A stretch of DNA of 64,000 nucleotides, taken from NCBI RefSeq assembly GCF_040605635.1, contig NZ_JBEXDG010000050.1, positions 17,796-81,795 on the forward strand, read 5' to 3'. Origin of the DNA: Dactylosporangium sp040605635 (GTDB lineage: Bacteria; Actinomycetota; Actinomycetes; Mycobacteriales; Micromonosporaceae). The notes under the pieces are model-generated. The model ran no database searches and had not been told where the DNA came from. It saw nothing but the letters and a program-made list of their open reading frames with translations. The translations under genes were made by a program, and so were the position numbers. The number at the start of each line of letters is the position of its first letter. Position 1 is the first letter of the stretch. Below are positions 16,181 through 24,503 of the stretch, piece after piece.

Positions 16181-17956
16181 GTGGACGACGTGTGGAACGG
16201 CGAACACCTCCGGCGCATCAGGACCTGGCTGTTCGATGGGGGCATCGCGGGATCCGTGCTGTATGTGACGCTGATGGAGCGCCGGCTTCAGCCCGCCCTC
16301 GTCGCGATCGGCCTCGTCATGGCGACCGCGATGCTGGCCCGCCGCCGCTATCCGCTGACCGTCGCCTGCATCGTGTATACGGCCGCCCCGTTGCACCTGC
16401 TGTTCGACGACGCGATGCGCGTCTATGACGTCGCCGTGCTGATCTCGATGTTCGCCGTCGTCAAGTACCGGCCCGAGCTGTTCTGGGGCATCCTCGCCGG
16501 TGTCGGCGCGGGCTGCGGTGCGGTGATCGGCGCCGCCGTCGAGGCCCGGCGGAGCGACAACTTCGGCACCGTCGCCTGGGTCGTCGGCGCGCTGACCATC
16601 GCCGTGTGGTTCTCCGCGTACGGGGTGAGGACCCGGCAGCTGTACGTGGCGAGCCTCGAGGAACGGGCCGCCACCCTCGAACGCGAACGCGACCACCTGG
16701 CCCGCCTCGCGGCCGCCGACGAGCGCGCCGCCATCGCCCGTGAGCTGCACGACGTCGTCGCGCACAGCCTGAGCGTGATGATCGTCCAGGCGGACGGCGC
16801 CGGGTACACCCTCGACCCGTCGGCCTCGGGTGCCCGTCAGGCGCTCGACACCATCGCCGCCACGGGGCGTGACGCGCTCGAGGACATGCGTCGTGTCGTG
16901 AGCGTCCTGCGCGGGGCGTCGCCCGGGGCGGGCGCGGCGTCGAGGCGGCGGGTCGGCCTGGCGGAGCTCGACAGACTCGTCGAGCGGGCCGGCCTGCGGG
17001 TCGACCTCCAGACGATCGGCACCCCGGCGGGGTTGAGCGTGGCGGAGGAGCTGACCGCCTACCGGATCGTCCAGGAGTCGCTCACCAACACGCTCCGGCA
17101 CGCGGGCCCAGACGCCAAGGTGAGCTTGCGGCTGGAGTACACGCCCGGGCACGTCGCGATCGAGGCCACCGACGACGGCGCGGGCCGCCCCACGGTCCCG
17201 AGCCCTACGCCGGGCGGCCACGGCCTGATCGGCATGCGGGAGCGGGTCGCCCTGCACGGCGGCAAGGTGACGGCAGGGCCCCGGTTCGACGGAGGCTGGA
17301 CCGTCACCGCCACGATCCCCAGAACACCCCCGCCGCCATCACCGCTCACACCGCCGCCTCGGACATCGACCGCCCTGGCCGCCGGGCACGGCGACGGGGA
17401 GATCACAAGCGGCAATGCCACGGAGCCGCGCCGTGGGGACGGTGTCGCGAGCGCTGACGGCGTGTACATCGCCGGCAGCGTGGGCGTGCACGACGGCACG
17501 GACCTGCGGGATCGGCCGGGACAGGACGCCGGCCGGGCCGCCGGGCCGGCGACCGGCGACGGTGCGGACCTGCGTGCCGAAAACGGGTCCGCGGAAAACG
17601 CCGCGGACCTGCGTAGCAGAAGTGTCGTCGCGGGCCGCGACGGCGGGGATGCGTGCGGCGGCAGTGGGGTGCGCGTTGGGGGCAAGGTCGTGGGCGGCGA
17701 CGATGGAGACGTGTGTGGCACGAGTGGAGTCGCGGGCGGCGACGGTGGGGATGTGCGCGGCGGGGCGGGGCGAGTGATCGGCCGGGACGGCGGGCCGGTC
17801 GGATGGTTGGGTGGTGGGGTAGCGGGGCGTGGTGGGGACGTGCGTGGCACGAGCGGAGTCGCGGGCCGCGACGGTGGAGCGGGGCGTGGTGGGGAGCGGG
17901 TCGCGGCGGGGAGCTTGGTCGGGGGAGTGGGAGGTGGGCGGTGGGAAGCCCGGTGA
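16181..17956 (+). CDS. Sensor histidine kinase (NarL-type partner) with long Gly-rich tail
   Basis: Residues ~15-150 contain several membrane helices, followed by a coiled linker and a HisKA_3 dimerisation domain with the phospho-acceptor His190 in ARELHDVVAHSL. The HATPase domain follows with ESLTNTLRHA (N-box), DDGAGRP and GHGLIGMRERV (G boxes), ending near residue 385. The last ~205 residues are an odd low-complexity tail rich in Gly, Asp, Arg and Val (for example DVRGTSGVAGRDGG), encoded by imperfect DNA repeats; kinases of this family normally stop soon after the HATPase domain. GTG at 16181 is 9 bp after the permease stop. The stop overlaps the response regulator (GTGA). It probably senses the substrate of the adjacent exporter. 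Confidence 0.88.
   Translation: MDDVWNGEHLRRIRTWLFDGGIAGSVLYVTLMERRLQPALVAIGLVMATAMLARRRYPLTVACIVYTAAPLHLLFDDAMRVYDVAVLISMFAVVKYRPELFWGILAGVGAGCGAVIGAAVEARRSDNFGTVAWVVGALTIAVWFSAYGVRTRQLYVASLEERAATLERERDHLARLAAADERAAIARELHDVVAHSLSVMIVQADGAGYTLDPSASGARQALDTIAATGRDALEDMRRVVSVLRGASPGAGAASRRRVGLAELDRLVERAGLRVDLQTIGTPAGLSVAEELTAYRIVQESLTNTLRHAGPDAKVSLRLEYTPGHVAIEATDDGAGRPTVPSPTPGGHGLIGMRERVALHGGKVTAGPRFDGGWTVTATIPRTPPPPSPLTPPPRTSTALAAGHGDGEITSGNATEPRRGDGVASADGVYIAGSVGVHDGTDLRDRPGQDAGRAAGPATGDGADLRAENGSAENAADLRSRSVVAGRDGGDACGGSGVRVGGKVVGGDDGDVCGTSGVAGGDGGDVRGGAGRVIGRDGGPVGWLGGGVAGRGGDVRGTSGVAGRDGGAGRGGERVAAGSLVGGVGGGRWEAR
17600..17940. repeat. Imperfect repeats encoding the kinase C-terminal tail
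   Basis: A 41-bp segment at 17708-17748 recurs at 17837-17877 with three mismatches, and a shorter related segment lies near 17627. The strand is strongly G-rich. The repeats stay in the kinase frame, giving GTSGVAG-type peptides, so the array has grown without breaking the ORF. Confidence 0.8.
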
Positions 17957-18624
17957 TCCGGGTCGTGATCGTCGACGACCAGGAGCTGATCGTGGCCGGG
18001 TTCCGGATGGTGCTGTCCGCGCAGGACGACATGGTGGTCGTGGGGGAGGCAGGGGACGGGGCGGAGGCGTTGCGGCTGCTGCGCCGGGTTGAGGCCGACG
18101 TGGTGGTGATGGACATCCGGATGCCGGTGATGGACGGGATCGCGGCGACCGAGGCGTTGTGTGCGCGGGCGGGTGGGCCGCGGGTGCTGATGCTGACGAC
18201 GTTCGACACCGATGAGGACGCGTTCGCGGCGTTGCAGGCGGGGGCGAGCGGGTTCCAGTTGAAGAACGCACCGCCGGGGGACCTGCTGGCGGCGATCCGG
18301 GCGGTGGCGGGCGGGGAGGCGATGGTGGCGCCGCGGGCGACGAGGAGTCTGCTGGATCGGTTCGCGGGGAAGTTCGTGACGGCGCCGCCGGTCGTCGACG
18401 ATCCGGATGCGATGCGGCGGCTGGCCAGTCTGACGGAGCGGGAGCGGCAGGTGCTGCTGCTCGTCGCGGAAGGACTGTCCAATGTGGAGATCGGGGAGCG
18501 GCTCAATGTGGCGGAGACGACGGTGAAGACGCATGTGGGGCGGGTGCTGCTGAAGCTGGAGGTGCGTGACCGGGTGCAGGCGGTCGTGTTCGCGTATCAG
18601 TTCGGTCTGATCCGCACGGACTGA
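17953..18624 (+). CDS. NarL/LuxR-family response regulator
   Basis: A 223-residue DNA-binding regulator. The receiver domain starts MIRVVIVDDQ with acidic residues D8/D9, phospho-acceptor Asp54 in VVMDIRMPVMDG, Thr in LMLTTFDT and Lys in FQLKNAPPGDL. The C-terminal LuxR helix-turn-helix is LTERERQVLLLVAEGLSNVEIGERL plus TTVKTHVGRVLLKL, in the usual order. GTG at 17953 overlaps the kinase stop, and GGGAAG lies at a proper distance; GTG at 17941 would add four residues. It forms a two-component pair with the upstream kinase and probably controls the MacB-type exporter operon. Confidence 0.93.
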   Translation: MIRVVIVDDQELIVAGFRMVLSAQDDMVVVGEAGDGAEALRLLRRVEADVVVMDIRMPVMDGIAATEALCARAGGPRVLMLTTFDTDEDAFAALQAGASGFQLKNAPPGDLLAAIRAVAGGEAMVAPRATRSLLDRFAGKFVTAPPVVDDPDAMRRLASLTERERQVLLLVAEGLSNVEIGERLNVAETTVKTHVGRVLLKLEVRDRVQAVVFAYQFGLIRTD

Positions 18625-18693
18625 GCCGGCGCCGTCCGTCCGGACGGGTGGCGCACCGGCCAGGCGTGGCACCGTCCGGACGAAGCGGCACGG

Positions 18694-18798
18694 CGTCCGG
18701 GTGGTGCCGGCAGGACCGAGCGGCGCCGCGTCCGGGTGGTGCTGGCAGGACCGAGCGGCGCGGCGTCCGGGTGGTGCCGGCAGGACCGAGCGGCGCGG
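18694..18798. repeat. Three 35-bp tandem repeats
   Basis: Three near-identical units begin at 18694, 18729 and 18764 (CGTCCGGGTGGTGCCGGCAG...), lying between the response regulator stop and the convergent esterase gene. No reading frame here is supported. An expanded spacer is the simplest view. Confidence 0.9.
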
Positions 18799-18846
18799 TG
18801 CTGACCTGCACCGGAAGAACCGGGCGGTGGACCGCGGACGCACCAG

Positions 18847-18882
18847 GGTGGGTGCGTGCCGCGGAAACGGTACGCACCCACC
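18847..18882. terminator. Probable bidirectional terminator hairpin
   Basis: A 14-bp stem with one G-T pair (GGTGGGTGCGTGCC / GGTACGCACCCACC) and an 8-nt loop lies between convergent genes, 18 bp past the esterase stop on the minus strand and about 220 bp past the response regulator stop. There is no long T-run on either side. Confidence 0.6.
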
Positions 18883-18899
18883 CCGGGGCCGGTGAGCTC

Positions 18900-19994
18900 C
18901 TACGGCCGGGCGGACCAGCGCTGGGCGCCGGTGCCGTTGCAGGTCCAGAGCTGGACCTTGGTGCCGTTGGCGGTGCCTGAGGCGTTCACGTCGACGCACT
19001 TGCCGGAGCCGGTGCCGGTGATGGAGCCGTTGGCGTTGAAGGTGAACTTCTGGGCGTTGGTGCCGTTGCAGTCCCAGATCTGGATCTTCGTGCCGTCGGC
19101 GGTGCCGTTGCCGTTCACGTCGAGGCAGCGGTTGCCGTACACGCGGATCTCATTGGCGGCGGTGCGGGTCCATTTCTGGTTGGTGCCGTTGTGGCAGTCC
19201 CAGATGTGGACCTGGGCGCCGGCGGTGGTGCTGGCGCCGGAGACGTCCATGCAGCGGTTCGACTGCGGGTTGACCAGCGAGACGGCGGTGCCGACCGGTG
19301 GGATGGTGGGGGTGAGGCTGCCGGGCACGGACTGCAGTGCGGTGTACCAGCGGGCCGCCATCTTGTCGTAGCCGGTGGCGTTGGGGTGGACACCGTCGGC
19401 GAGGTCGGCGGTGGTGATCGCGGAGTGCATGTCGACCAGGTGCGTGAGCGGGCCCTTCGAGGCGACGATGCCCGGCAGCGCCGCGTTGTAGGCCTGGACG
19501 CGGGCCTCCTGCGTCGCGTTGGTCTCCGGGGTGATCTGGGCGACGAAGAGCTCGACCGACGGCGCGTTCGCCCGGATCTTGTCGATGAGGGCAGACAGGC
19601 GGGCGGGCGCGTTGGCGACGTCGTAGTTCTGGTTCATGTCGTTCGTGCCGATGTGCAGCAGGATGGTGCGCGGTGAGGTCGCGGCCAGCCAGCCGACGAT
19701 GTTGGCGTCCAGCTGGTCGATGCGCCAGCCGGAGTGGCCCTCGTGGTCGTGGTCGGGCAGCGACGCGGGGCCGTTGAACCCGGAGCCGACGAAGTCCACG
19801 GTGTAGCCGCCGGCGGCGAGCCGCTGCCACAGGTTGATCCGGTAGCCGCCGGGCACGTTGTACCCGTCGGTGATCGAGTCGCCGAGCGGCATGACCCGCA
19901 CGCCACCGTTGGACTCGGCCAGGGCCGGCGCGGCGGGGGCCGCGAGAAGGCCGAGCCCGAGCGCCAGGGCGGCGACAAAAGCTGAGCGTCGCAT
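18900..19994 (-). CDS. Secreted SGNH/CE3-like carbohydrate esterase with ricin-type lectin domain
   Basis: A 364-residue exported enzyme likely to remove acetyl groups from plant or microbial polysaccharide. Residues 1-26 are a signal peptide (cleavage after ALA). The SGNH hydrolase domain (~30-230) has block I MPLGDSITDG with catalytic Ser40, the GTNDMNQN block, and block V DGVHPN with the Asp/His pair; the segment around HEGHSGW resembles carbohydrate esterase family 3. Residues ~240-364 are a ricin-B beta-trefoil with QxW-type repeats (NQKWTRT, AQKFTF, AQRWSARP). The ATG at 19994 follows AAGGACCCTTCTCC. It is divergent from the GH87 glucanase gene across a 405-bp promoter region. Confidence 0.88.
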   Translation of the reverse strand: MRRSAFVAALALGLGLLAAPAAPALAESNGGVRVMPLGDSITDGYNVPGGYRINLWQRLAAGGYTVDFVGSGFNGPASLPDHDHEGHSGWRIDQLDANIVGWLAATSPRTILLHIGTNDMNQNYDVANAPARLSALIDKIRANAPSVELFVAQITPETNATQEARVQAYNAALPGIVASKGPLTHLVDMHSAITTADLADGVHPNATGYDKMAARWYTALQSVPGSLTPTIPPVGTAVSLVNPQSNRCMDVSGASTTAGAQVHIWDCHNGTNQKWTRTAANEIRVYGNRCLDVNGNGTADGTKIQIWDCNGTNAQKFTFNANGSITGTGSGKCVDVNASGTANGTKVQLWTCNGTGAQRWSARP

Positions 19995-20399
19995 GGAGAA
20001 GGGTCCTTTCGTCTGCGCCGTCCGAGGGCGGTCCGTGAAAAACACGGCAGGGACGGTCGCATCGAGTCTTGGCGATGCTCATGGAGGCGGGGACCCCACC
20101 GGCCGAGCGGAGCGCCGAGCGGTTGCGCACGAACGGTGAGCGGAAGCGTGCACAAAGACAAGGCAGGAAGTGTCGGTGCCTTGCAAGAACAAGTTCAAAA
20201 TCAGCAAAGATGAGTCTGGATATTGCGCACCCGTGTCAGTGGAGTTACGGTCCCTCTTGCACCGCACCGCCAACCGGTGTAGAAAAACCCACCCCCGCCG
20301 TTCGAACGTCACCTCCACCGCCGACCAGCCCGACACCGCCAACTCGCGGCCGGCCGGTTGATGCTTGCGCGGCACGGCCCCGTCGAAAGCGAGCAACAC
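19995..20399. promoter_or_regulatory. Divergent promoter region between esterase and glucanase genes
   Basis: This 405-bp spacer holds no supported gene; a 63-codon frame at 20170-20361 lacks gene-like codon use. It includes a markedly AT-richer stretch (~20180-20235) with CTTGCAAG at 20180-20187 followed by GAAC-AA-GTTC at 20187-20196, and a CCGTG-AAAAA-CACGG inverted repeat at 20033-20047 just upstream of the esterase start. These are plausible operators, but the promoter elements cannot be fixed by eye. Confidence 0.45.
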
Positions 20400-23300
20400 A
20401 TGTTCCGGTCCATCCGAGGTGTCGGGCGGAAGGGGCGCTTCGCAGCCCTGACCGCGGGCACCACGCTGGCTGCCGCGGGCGTCGTCGTCGGTATGACGAT
20501 GTCGCCGGCGCTGGCGGCCGCGACCGGCGGCGTCGGTGCGACGCTGCCCTACGTCGAGGTGCAGGCGGAGAACGCCGCCACCAACGGCACCGTCATCGGC
20601 CCGAGCGCCGCCTACAACACCCTCGCCGGTGAGGCGTCCTACCGCAAAGCCGTCACGCTGCAGGGCAGCGGCAAGTACGTCGAGTTCACCTCGCCGGCGG
20701 CGACCAACTCGATGGTGTTCCGCTACAGCATCCCGGACACCAGCAACGGGTCCGTCTACACGGCGCCGATCTCGCTCTACATCAACGGGGTCCGGTCCAA
20801 CAACTTCACGCTGACCAACGCGTACAGCCACTTCTACAGCAGCTACCCGTTCAGCAACCAGCCGGGCAGCAACCACCACCACTTCTACGACGAGGTCAAC
20901 CGGCTCTTCCCGCAGACCTACCCGGCGGGCACCAAGTTCCGCCTGCAGGTCGACTCGGACTCGACCGCGTCGTCGTACACGATCGACCTCGCGGACTTCG
21001 AGAACGTCGCCGGGCCGCTGTCGCAGCCGGCCGGCTCCGTGTCGATCACCAGCAAGGGCGCGGACCCGAACGGCGTCAACGACTCGACCTCCGCGATGAA
21101 CCAGGCGATCGCCTCCGCGGGCGCGGGCGGCACGGTCTGGATCCCGCCGGGCACGTTCAAGATCCAGGGTCACATCGCGGTCAACAACATCACGATCAAG
21201 GGTGCCGGCATGTGGCACTCGAAGACGACCGGTGACCGGATCGGGTTCTACGGCAACTACGCGCCGACGCCCAGCTCCAACGTGCACCTGTCGGACTTCT
21301 CGATCTTCGGCAACGTCCAGGAGCGCAACGACGCCGACCAGGTCAACGGCATCGGCGGCGCGATGAGCAACTCCACCGTCACCCGGGTGTGGATCGAGCA
21401 CACCAAGGTCGGCGCCTGGATGGACGGGCCGTTCACGAACCTCGTGTTCGACCAGATGCGGCTGCGCAACTACAACGCCGACGCGATCAACTTCCACAAC
21501 GGCGTGACGAACTCGAAGGTCACCAACAGCCACGTCCGCAACCCCGGCGACGACGGCCTGGCCATGTGGGCCGAGCAGAACGCCGACGTGAACAACTCGT
21601 TCGACCACAACACGGTCGAGCTGCCGATCCTCGCCAACGGCATCGCGATCTACGGCGGCCACGACAACTTCGTGACCGACAACAAGGTCATCGACTCGGG
21701 CCTCAGCCAGGGTGGCGGCATCCACGTCGGGCAGCGCTTCGCCTCGACCCCGCTCGGCCGCACCGACGTGCTGCGCAACACGATCATCCGGTCCGGCAAC
21801 CTCGACCCGAACTGGCAGTTCGGCGTCGGCGCGCTGTGGTTCGACGCCCGCGACGGTGTCATGAACGGCCTGACCAACGTCGACAACATCCTGATCCAGC
21901 AGAGCCCGTACGAGGCGATCCAGTTCGTCTCGGGCTCGCAGATCAACAACGTGAAGATCAACAACGCGACGATCCAGAACACCGGCACGTTCGTGGTGCA
22001 GCTCCAGGTCGCCGGCGCGGCGACGATCACCAACAGCACCGCGACCGGCACGCAGGCCTCCGCGCCGATCTACAGCTGCGGCGTCGGCTTCAACCTCACC
22101 GACGGCGGCGGCAACTCGGGCATCTTCGGCGCGACCGGCTGCACGATGCCGGTGCCGACGTTCCCGCCGTACCTGCCGGACAACGGCTCCAACATCAGCG
22201 TCAGCCCGAACGCGCTCGGCTTCGGCTCGGTCGCGACCGGCGGTACCAGCGCCGCACAGGCCGTCACGGTCACCAACAGCGGCACCGCGTCGGCCCCGGT
22301 CGGCACGATCGCCGTCAGCGGTGACTTCCAGCAGAGCAACACCTGCGGCAGCAGCATCGCCGCCGGCGCGTCCTGCTCGGTCAGCGTCACGTTCCGCCCG
22401 ACGGCCGCCGGCACCCGCACCGGCAACCTGAGCGTCACCGCGGCCGGCGTCACCAGCACCGTCCCGCTGTCCGGCACGGGCGTCGCGCCCGGACCGGTCA
22501 TCAACGCCAGCCCGGCATCGCTGTCCTTCGCCGGCACCGTCGTGGGCGCCTCCGCGCCGACGCAGACGGTCACGCTGACGAACTCCGGCACCACGGCCGC
22601 AACCGTCTCCGGGGTCACCGCCGGCGGCGACTTCAGCCAGACCAACACCTGCGGCTCCCTGGCCGTCGGCGCGTCCTGCATCGTCACGGTGAAGTTCACG
22701 CCCACCACCTCGGGTGCCCGCACCGGCACGCTCACCGTCGCCAGCAACGCCAACAACAGCCCGGCCACGGTCGCGCTGTCCGGCACCGGCGTCGGCACCA
22801 ACACCAACATCGCGCTGAACAAGCCCGCCACCGCCAGCAGCCAGGTCAACGGCACGCAGGCGGCGACCACGGCCACCGACGGCAACGCCGCCACCTACTG
22901 GGAGAGCAACAACAACGCCTTCCCGCAGTGGGTCCAGGTCGACCTGGGCGCGGCCAGCAGCATCGGCAAGGTCACCCTGAAGCTCCCGCCGGACACCGCG
23001 TGGGCGACCCGCCAGCAGACGCTGTCGGTGCAGGGCAGCACGGACGGCTCGAACTTCAGCACGCTGGTCGGCTCCGGCGCGCAGACGTTCAACCCGGCCA
23101 CCGGCAACACGGTCGACCTGACCTTCGCGGCCGCCAACGCCCGGTACGTCCGCGTCAACATCACCGCGAACACCGGCTGGCCGGCCGGCCAGATCGCCGA
23201 GCTGGAGGTCTATCCGAGCGGCGGCACCACGCCGAACGTGGCCGTCCTCAGCGCCAACCCGACGGGCCTCACCTACGCCTCGCAGGCGCTGAACACCACC

Positions 23301-23966
23301 AGCGGCTCGCAGGCGGTCACGATCACCAACACGGGCACCGCCGCCGCGACCGTCTCGGGCGTCTCCGTCACCGGCGACTACCAGCAGACGAACAACTGCA
23401 CCTCGATCGCGGTCGGTGCGTCCTGCGCGGTCAACGTGACCTTCCGCCCCACCGCGTCCGGCACCCGGACCGGCACGCTCACGGTCACCAGCAACGCGCA
23501 GAACAGCCCGACGACGGTCTCGCTGACCGGCACCGGCGCGGGCGGCACCACGCCCACCAACCTCGCCGCCGGCAAGCCCACCAGCGAGTCCAGCCACGTC
23601 CAGGTGTACGGCTCGGGCAACGTCACCGACGGTGACCAGAACTCCTACTGGGAGAGCAACAACAACGCCTTCCCGCAGTGGGTCCAGGTCGACCTCGGCT
23701 CCGCGCAGAGCATCAGCAAGGTGGTCCTGCAGCTGCCCACCTCCTGGGGCGCCCGCAACCAGACCGTCCAGGTCGTCGGCAGCACCAACGGCTCGAGCTG
23801 GTCGACGCTGAAGGACACGGCGTCGTACTCGTTCACCGGCGGCGCCGGCAACACCGTCACGATCACGTTCACGGCGCAGACCCAGCGCTACGTCCGGCTG
23901 AACATCACGGCCAACTCCGGCTGGCCGGCGGGGCAGATCTCGACCGTCCAGGTCTGGAACATCTGA
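20400..23966 (+). CDS. GH87 alpha-1,3-glucanase (mycodextranase-like), secreted
   Basis: A 1,188-residue secreted glycanase. After a long signal peptide (~1-40) come an N-terminal beta-sandwich module (~45-205) and a right-handed beta-helix (~210-595) of the GH87 type. Candidate catalytic acids are Asp361 in NADAINFH and Asp384/Asp385 in PGDDGLAMW. Their spacing (23 and 24 residues) equals that of the three catalytic Asp of characterised GH87 enzymes. Downstream are two Ig-like choice-of-anchor repeats (~598-800), a discoidin domain (~800-940), another Ig-like repeat (~943-1050) and a final discoidin domain (~1051-1188), probably for glycan or cell-wall binding. The likely substrate is alpha-1,3-glucan of fungal walls or bacterial biofilm. 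ATG at 20400 is chosen because it begins the basic signal-peptide n-region. Confidence 0.9.
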   Translation: MFRSIRGVGRKGRFAALTAGTTLAAAGVVVGMTMSPALAAATGGVGATLPYVEVQAENAATNGTVIGPSAAYNTLAGEASYRKAVTLQGSGKYVEFTSPAATNSMVFRYSIPDTSNGSVYTAPISLYINGVRSNNFTLTNAYSHFYSSYPFSNQPGSNHHHFYDEVNRLFPQTYPAGTKFRLQVDSDSTASSYTIDLADFENVAGPLSQPAGSVSITSKGADPNGVNDSTSAMNQAIASAGAGGTVWIPPGTFKIQGHIAVNNITIKGAGMWHSKTTGDRIGFYGNYAPTPSSNVHLSDFSIFGNVQERNDADQVNGIGGAMSNSTVTRVWIEHTKVGAWMDGPFTNLVFDQMRLRNYNADAINFHNGVTNSKVTNSHVRNPGDDGLAMWAEQNADVNNSFDHNTVELPILANGIAIYGGHDNFVTDNKVIDSGLSQGGGIHVGQRFASTPLGRTDVLRNTIIRSGNLDPNWQFGVGALWFDARDGVMNGLTNVDNILIQQSPYEAIQFVSGSQINNVKINNATIQNTGTFVVQLQVAGAATITNSTATGTQASAPIYSCGVGFNLTDGGGNSGIFGATGCTMPVPTFPPYLPDNGSNISVSPNALGFGSVATGGTSAAQAVTVTNSGTASAPVGTIAVSGDFQQSNTCGSSIAAGASCSVSVTFRPTAAGTRTGNLSVTAAGVTSTVPLSGTGVAPGPVINASPASLSFAGTVVGASAPTQTVTLTNSGTTAATVSGVTAGGDFSQTNTCGSLAVGASCIVTVKFTPTTSGARTGTLTVASNANNSPATVALSGTGVGTNTNIALNKPATASSQVNGTQAATTATDGNAATYWESNNNAFPQWVQVDLGAASSIGKVTLKLPPDTAWATRQQTLSVQGSTDGSNFSTLVGSGAQTFNPATGNTVDLTFAAANARYVRVNITANTGWPAGQIAELEVYPSGGTTPNVAVLSANPTGLTYASQALNTTSGSQAVTITNTGTAAATVSGVSVTGDYQQTNNCTSIAVGASCAVNVTFRPTASGTRTGTLTVTSNAQNSPTTVSLTGTGAGGTTPTNLAAGKPTSESSHVQVYGSGNVTDGDQNSYWESNNNAFPQWVQVDLGSAQSISKVVLQLPTSWGARNQTVQVVGSTNGSSWSTLKDTASYSFTGGAGNTVTITFTAQTQRYVRLNITANSGWPAGQISTVQVWNI

Positions 23967-23982
23967 CCCTGAGCATGGCACG

Positions 23983-24015
23983 GGGTGCCGCCGGTCTTGC
24001 GGACCGGCGGCACCC
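23983..24015 (+). terminator. Strong intrinsic terminator after the glucanase gene
   Basis: A perfect 14-bp stem (GGGTGCCGCCGGTC / GACCGGCGGCACCC) with a 5-nt loop, followed by TCCTTTCGTTTCT. Confidence 0.9.
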
Positions 24016-24070
24016 TCCTTTCGTTTCTGCGGCTTTTGTACTGGCGCCGCCGTCGCTTACAGTGCGGGGC

Positions 24071-24322
24071 ATGAGGCTCGTCCCGGTCGTGGAGATGGCG
24101 ACGTCACAGGCCACGTATCTCAACCTGGACCACGCGACGCTGGTCGCGCCGGTGCACCTGGACACGAAGGCCCGCATGCTGCGCCGCGACCAGGAGACGT
24201 GGGCGGTCACGTTCGTGGTCACCGTGGGTGACACGGCGACGGTCTACGCGACCCGCCGCTCGTTCGCCGCCGAACAGGACGCCCTCGCCTGGATCGCCGC
24301 CGTCACCGACGTCGTGCGCTGA
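24071..24322 (+). CDS. Small hypothetical protein (83 aa)
   Basis: An 83-residue protein without recognised motifs: a predicted mostly beta N-terminal part (MRLVPVVEMATSQATYLNLD) and a C-terminal helix (EQDALAWIAAVTDVV). It has good actinobacterial codon use and stands alone between the glucanase terminator and the convergent SWIM operon. No ribosome-binding site is obvious (TGCGGGGC), and a leaderless transcript is possible. The 181-bp spacer that follows (24323-24503) holds degenerate GTCGTGCGGCGC-type repeats and no gene. Confidence 0.6.
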   Translation: MRLVPVVEMATSQATYLNLDHATLVAPVHLDTKARMLRRDQETWAVTFVVTVGDTATVYATRRSFAAEQDALAWIAAVTDVVR

Positions 24323-24503
24323 CGCCCTCCGTCGCGCGGCTTCTTGCTGTCGGGTCCTGTCGTGCGGCGCCTCTGCTGTCGTGCGGCGCTGGTTCGTCAC
24401 GTCGTGTCGCGTGGCGCGGGCGTGGCGCGTGGCGCCCGGCGCCGGTCCGCCGGGCCGGGTCCGGTCGCCGCGACGGTGGGCATGCCGCGGCGACCGGCCC
24501 GGG

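Noticed and set aside
20170..20361. 63-codon frame in the esterase-glucanase spacer
   Set aside because: AT-rich start, non-actinobacterial codon use and no family resemblance; better read as a promoter region.
20079..23981. A 1,300-codon open frame antisense to the glucanase gene
   Set aside because: Simple Arg/Asp/Val-rich sequence mirroring the codon bias of the GH87 gene; no motif, and it also crosses the promoter region.
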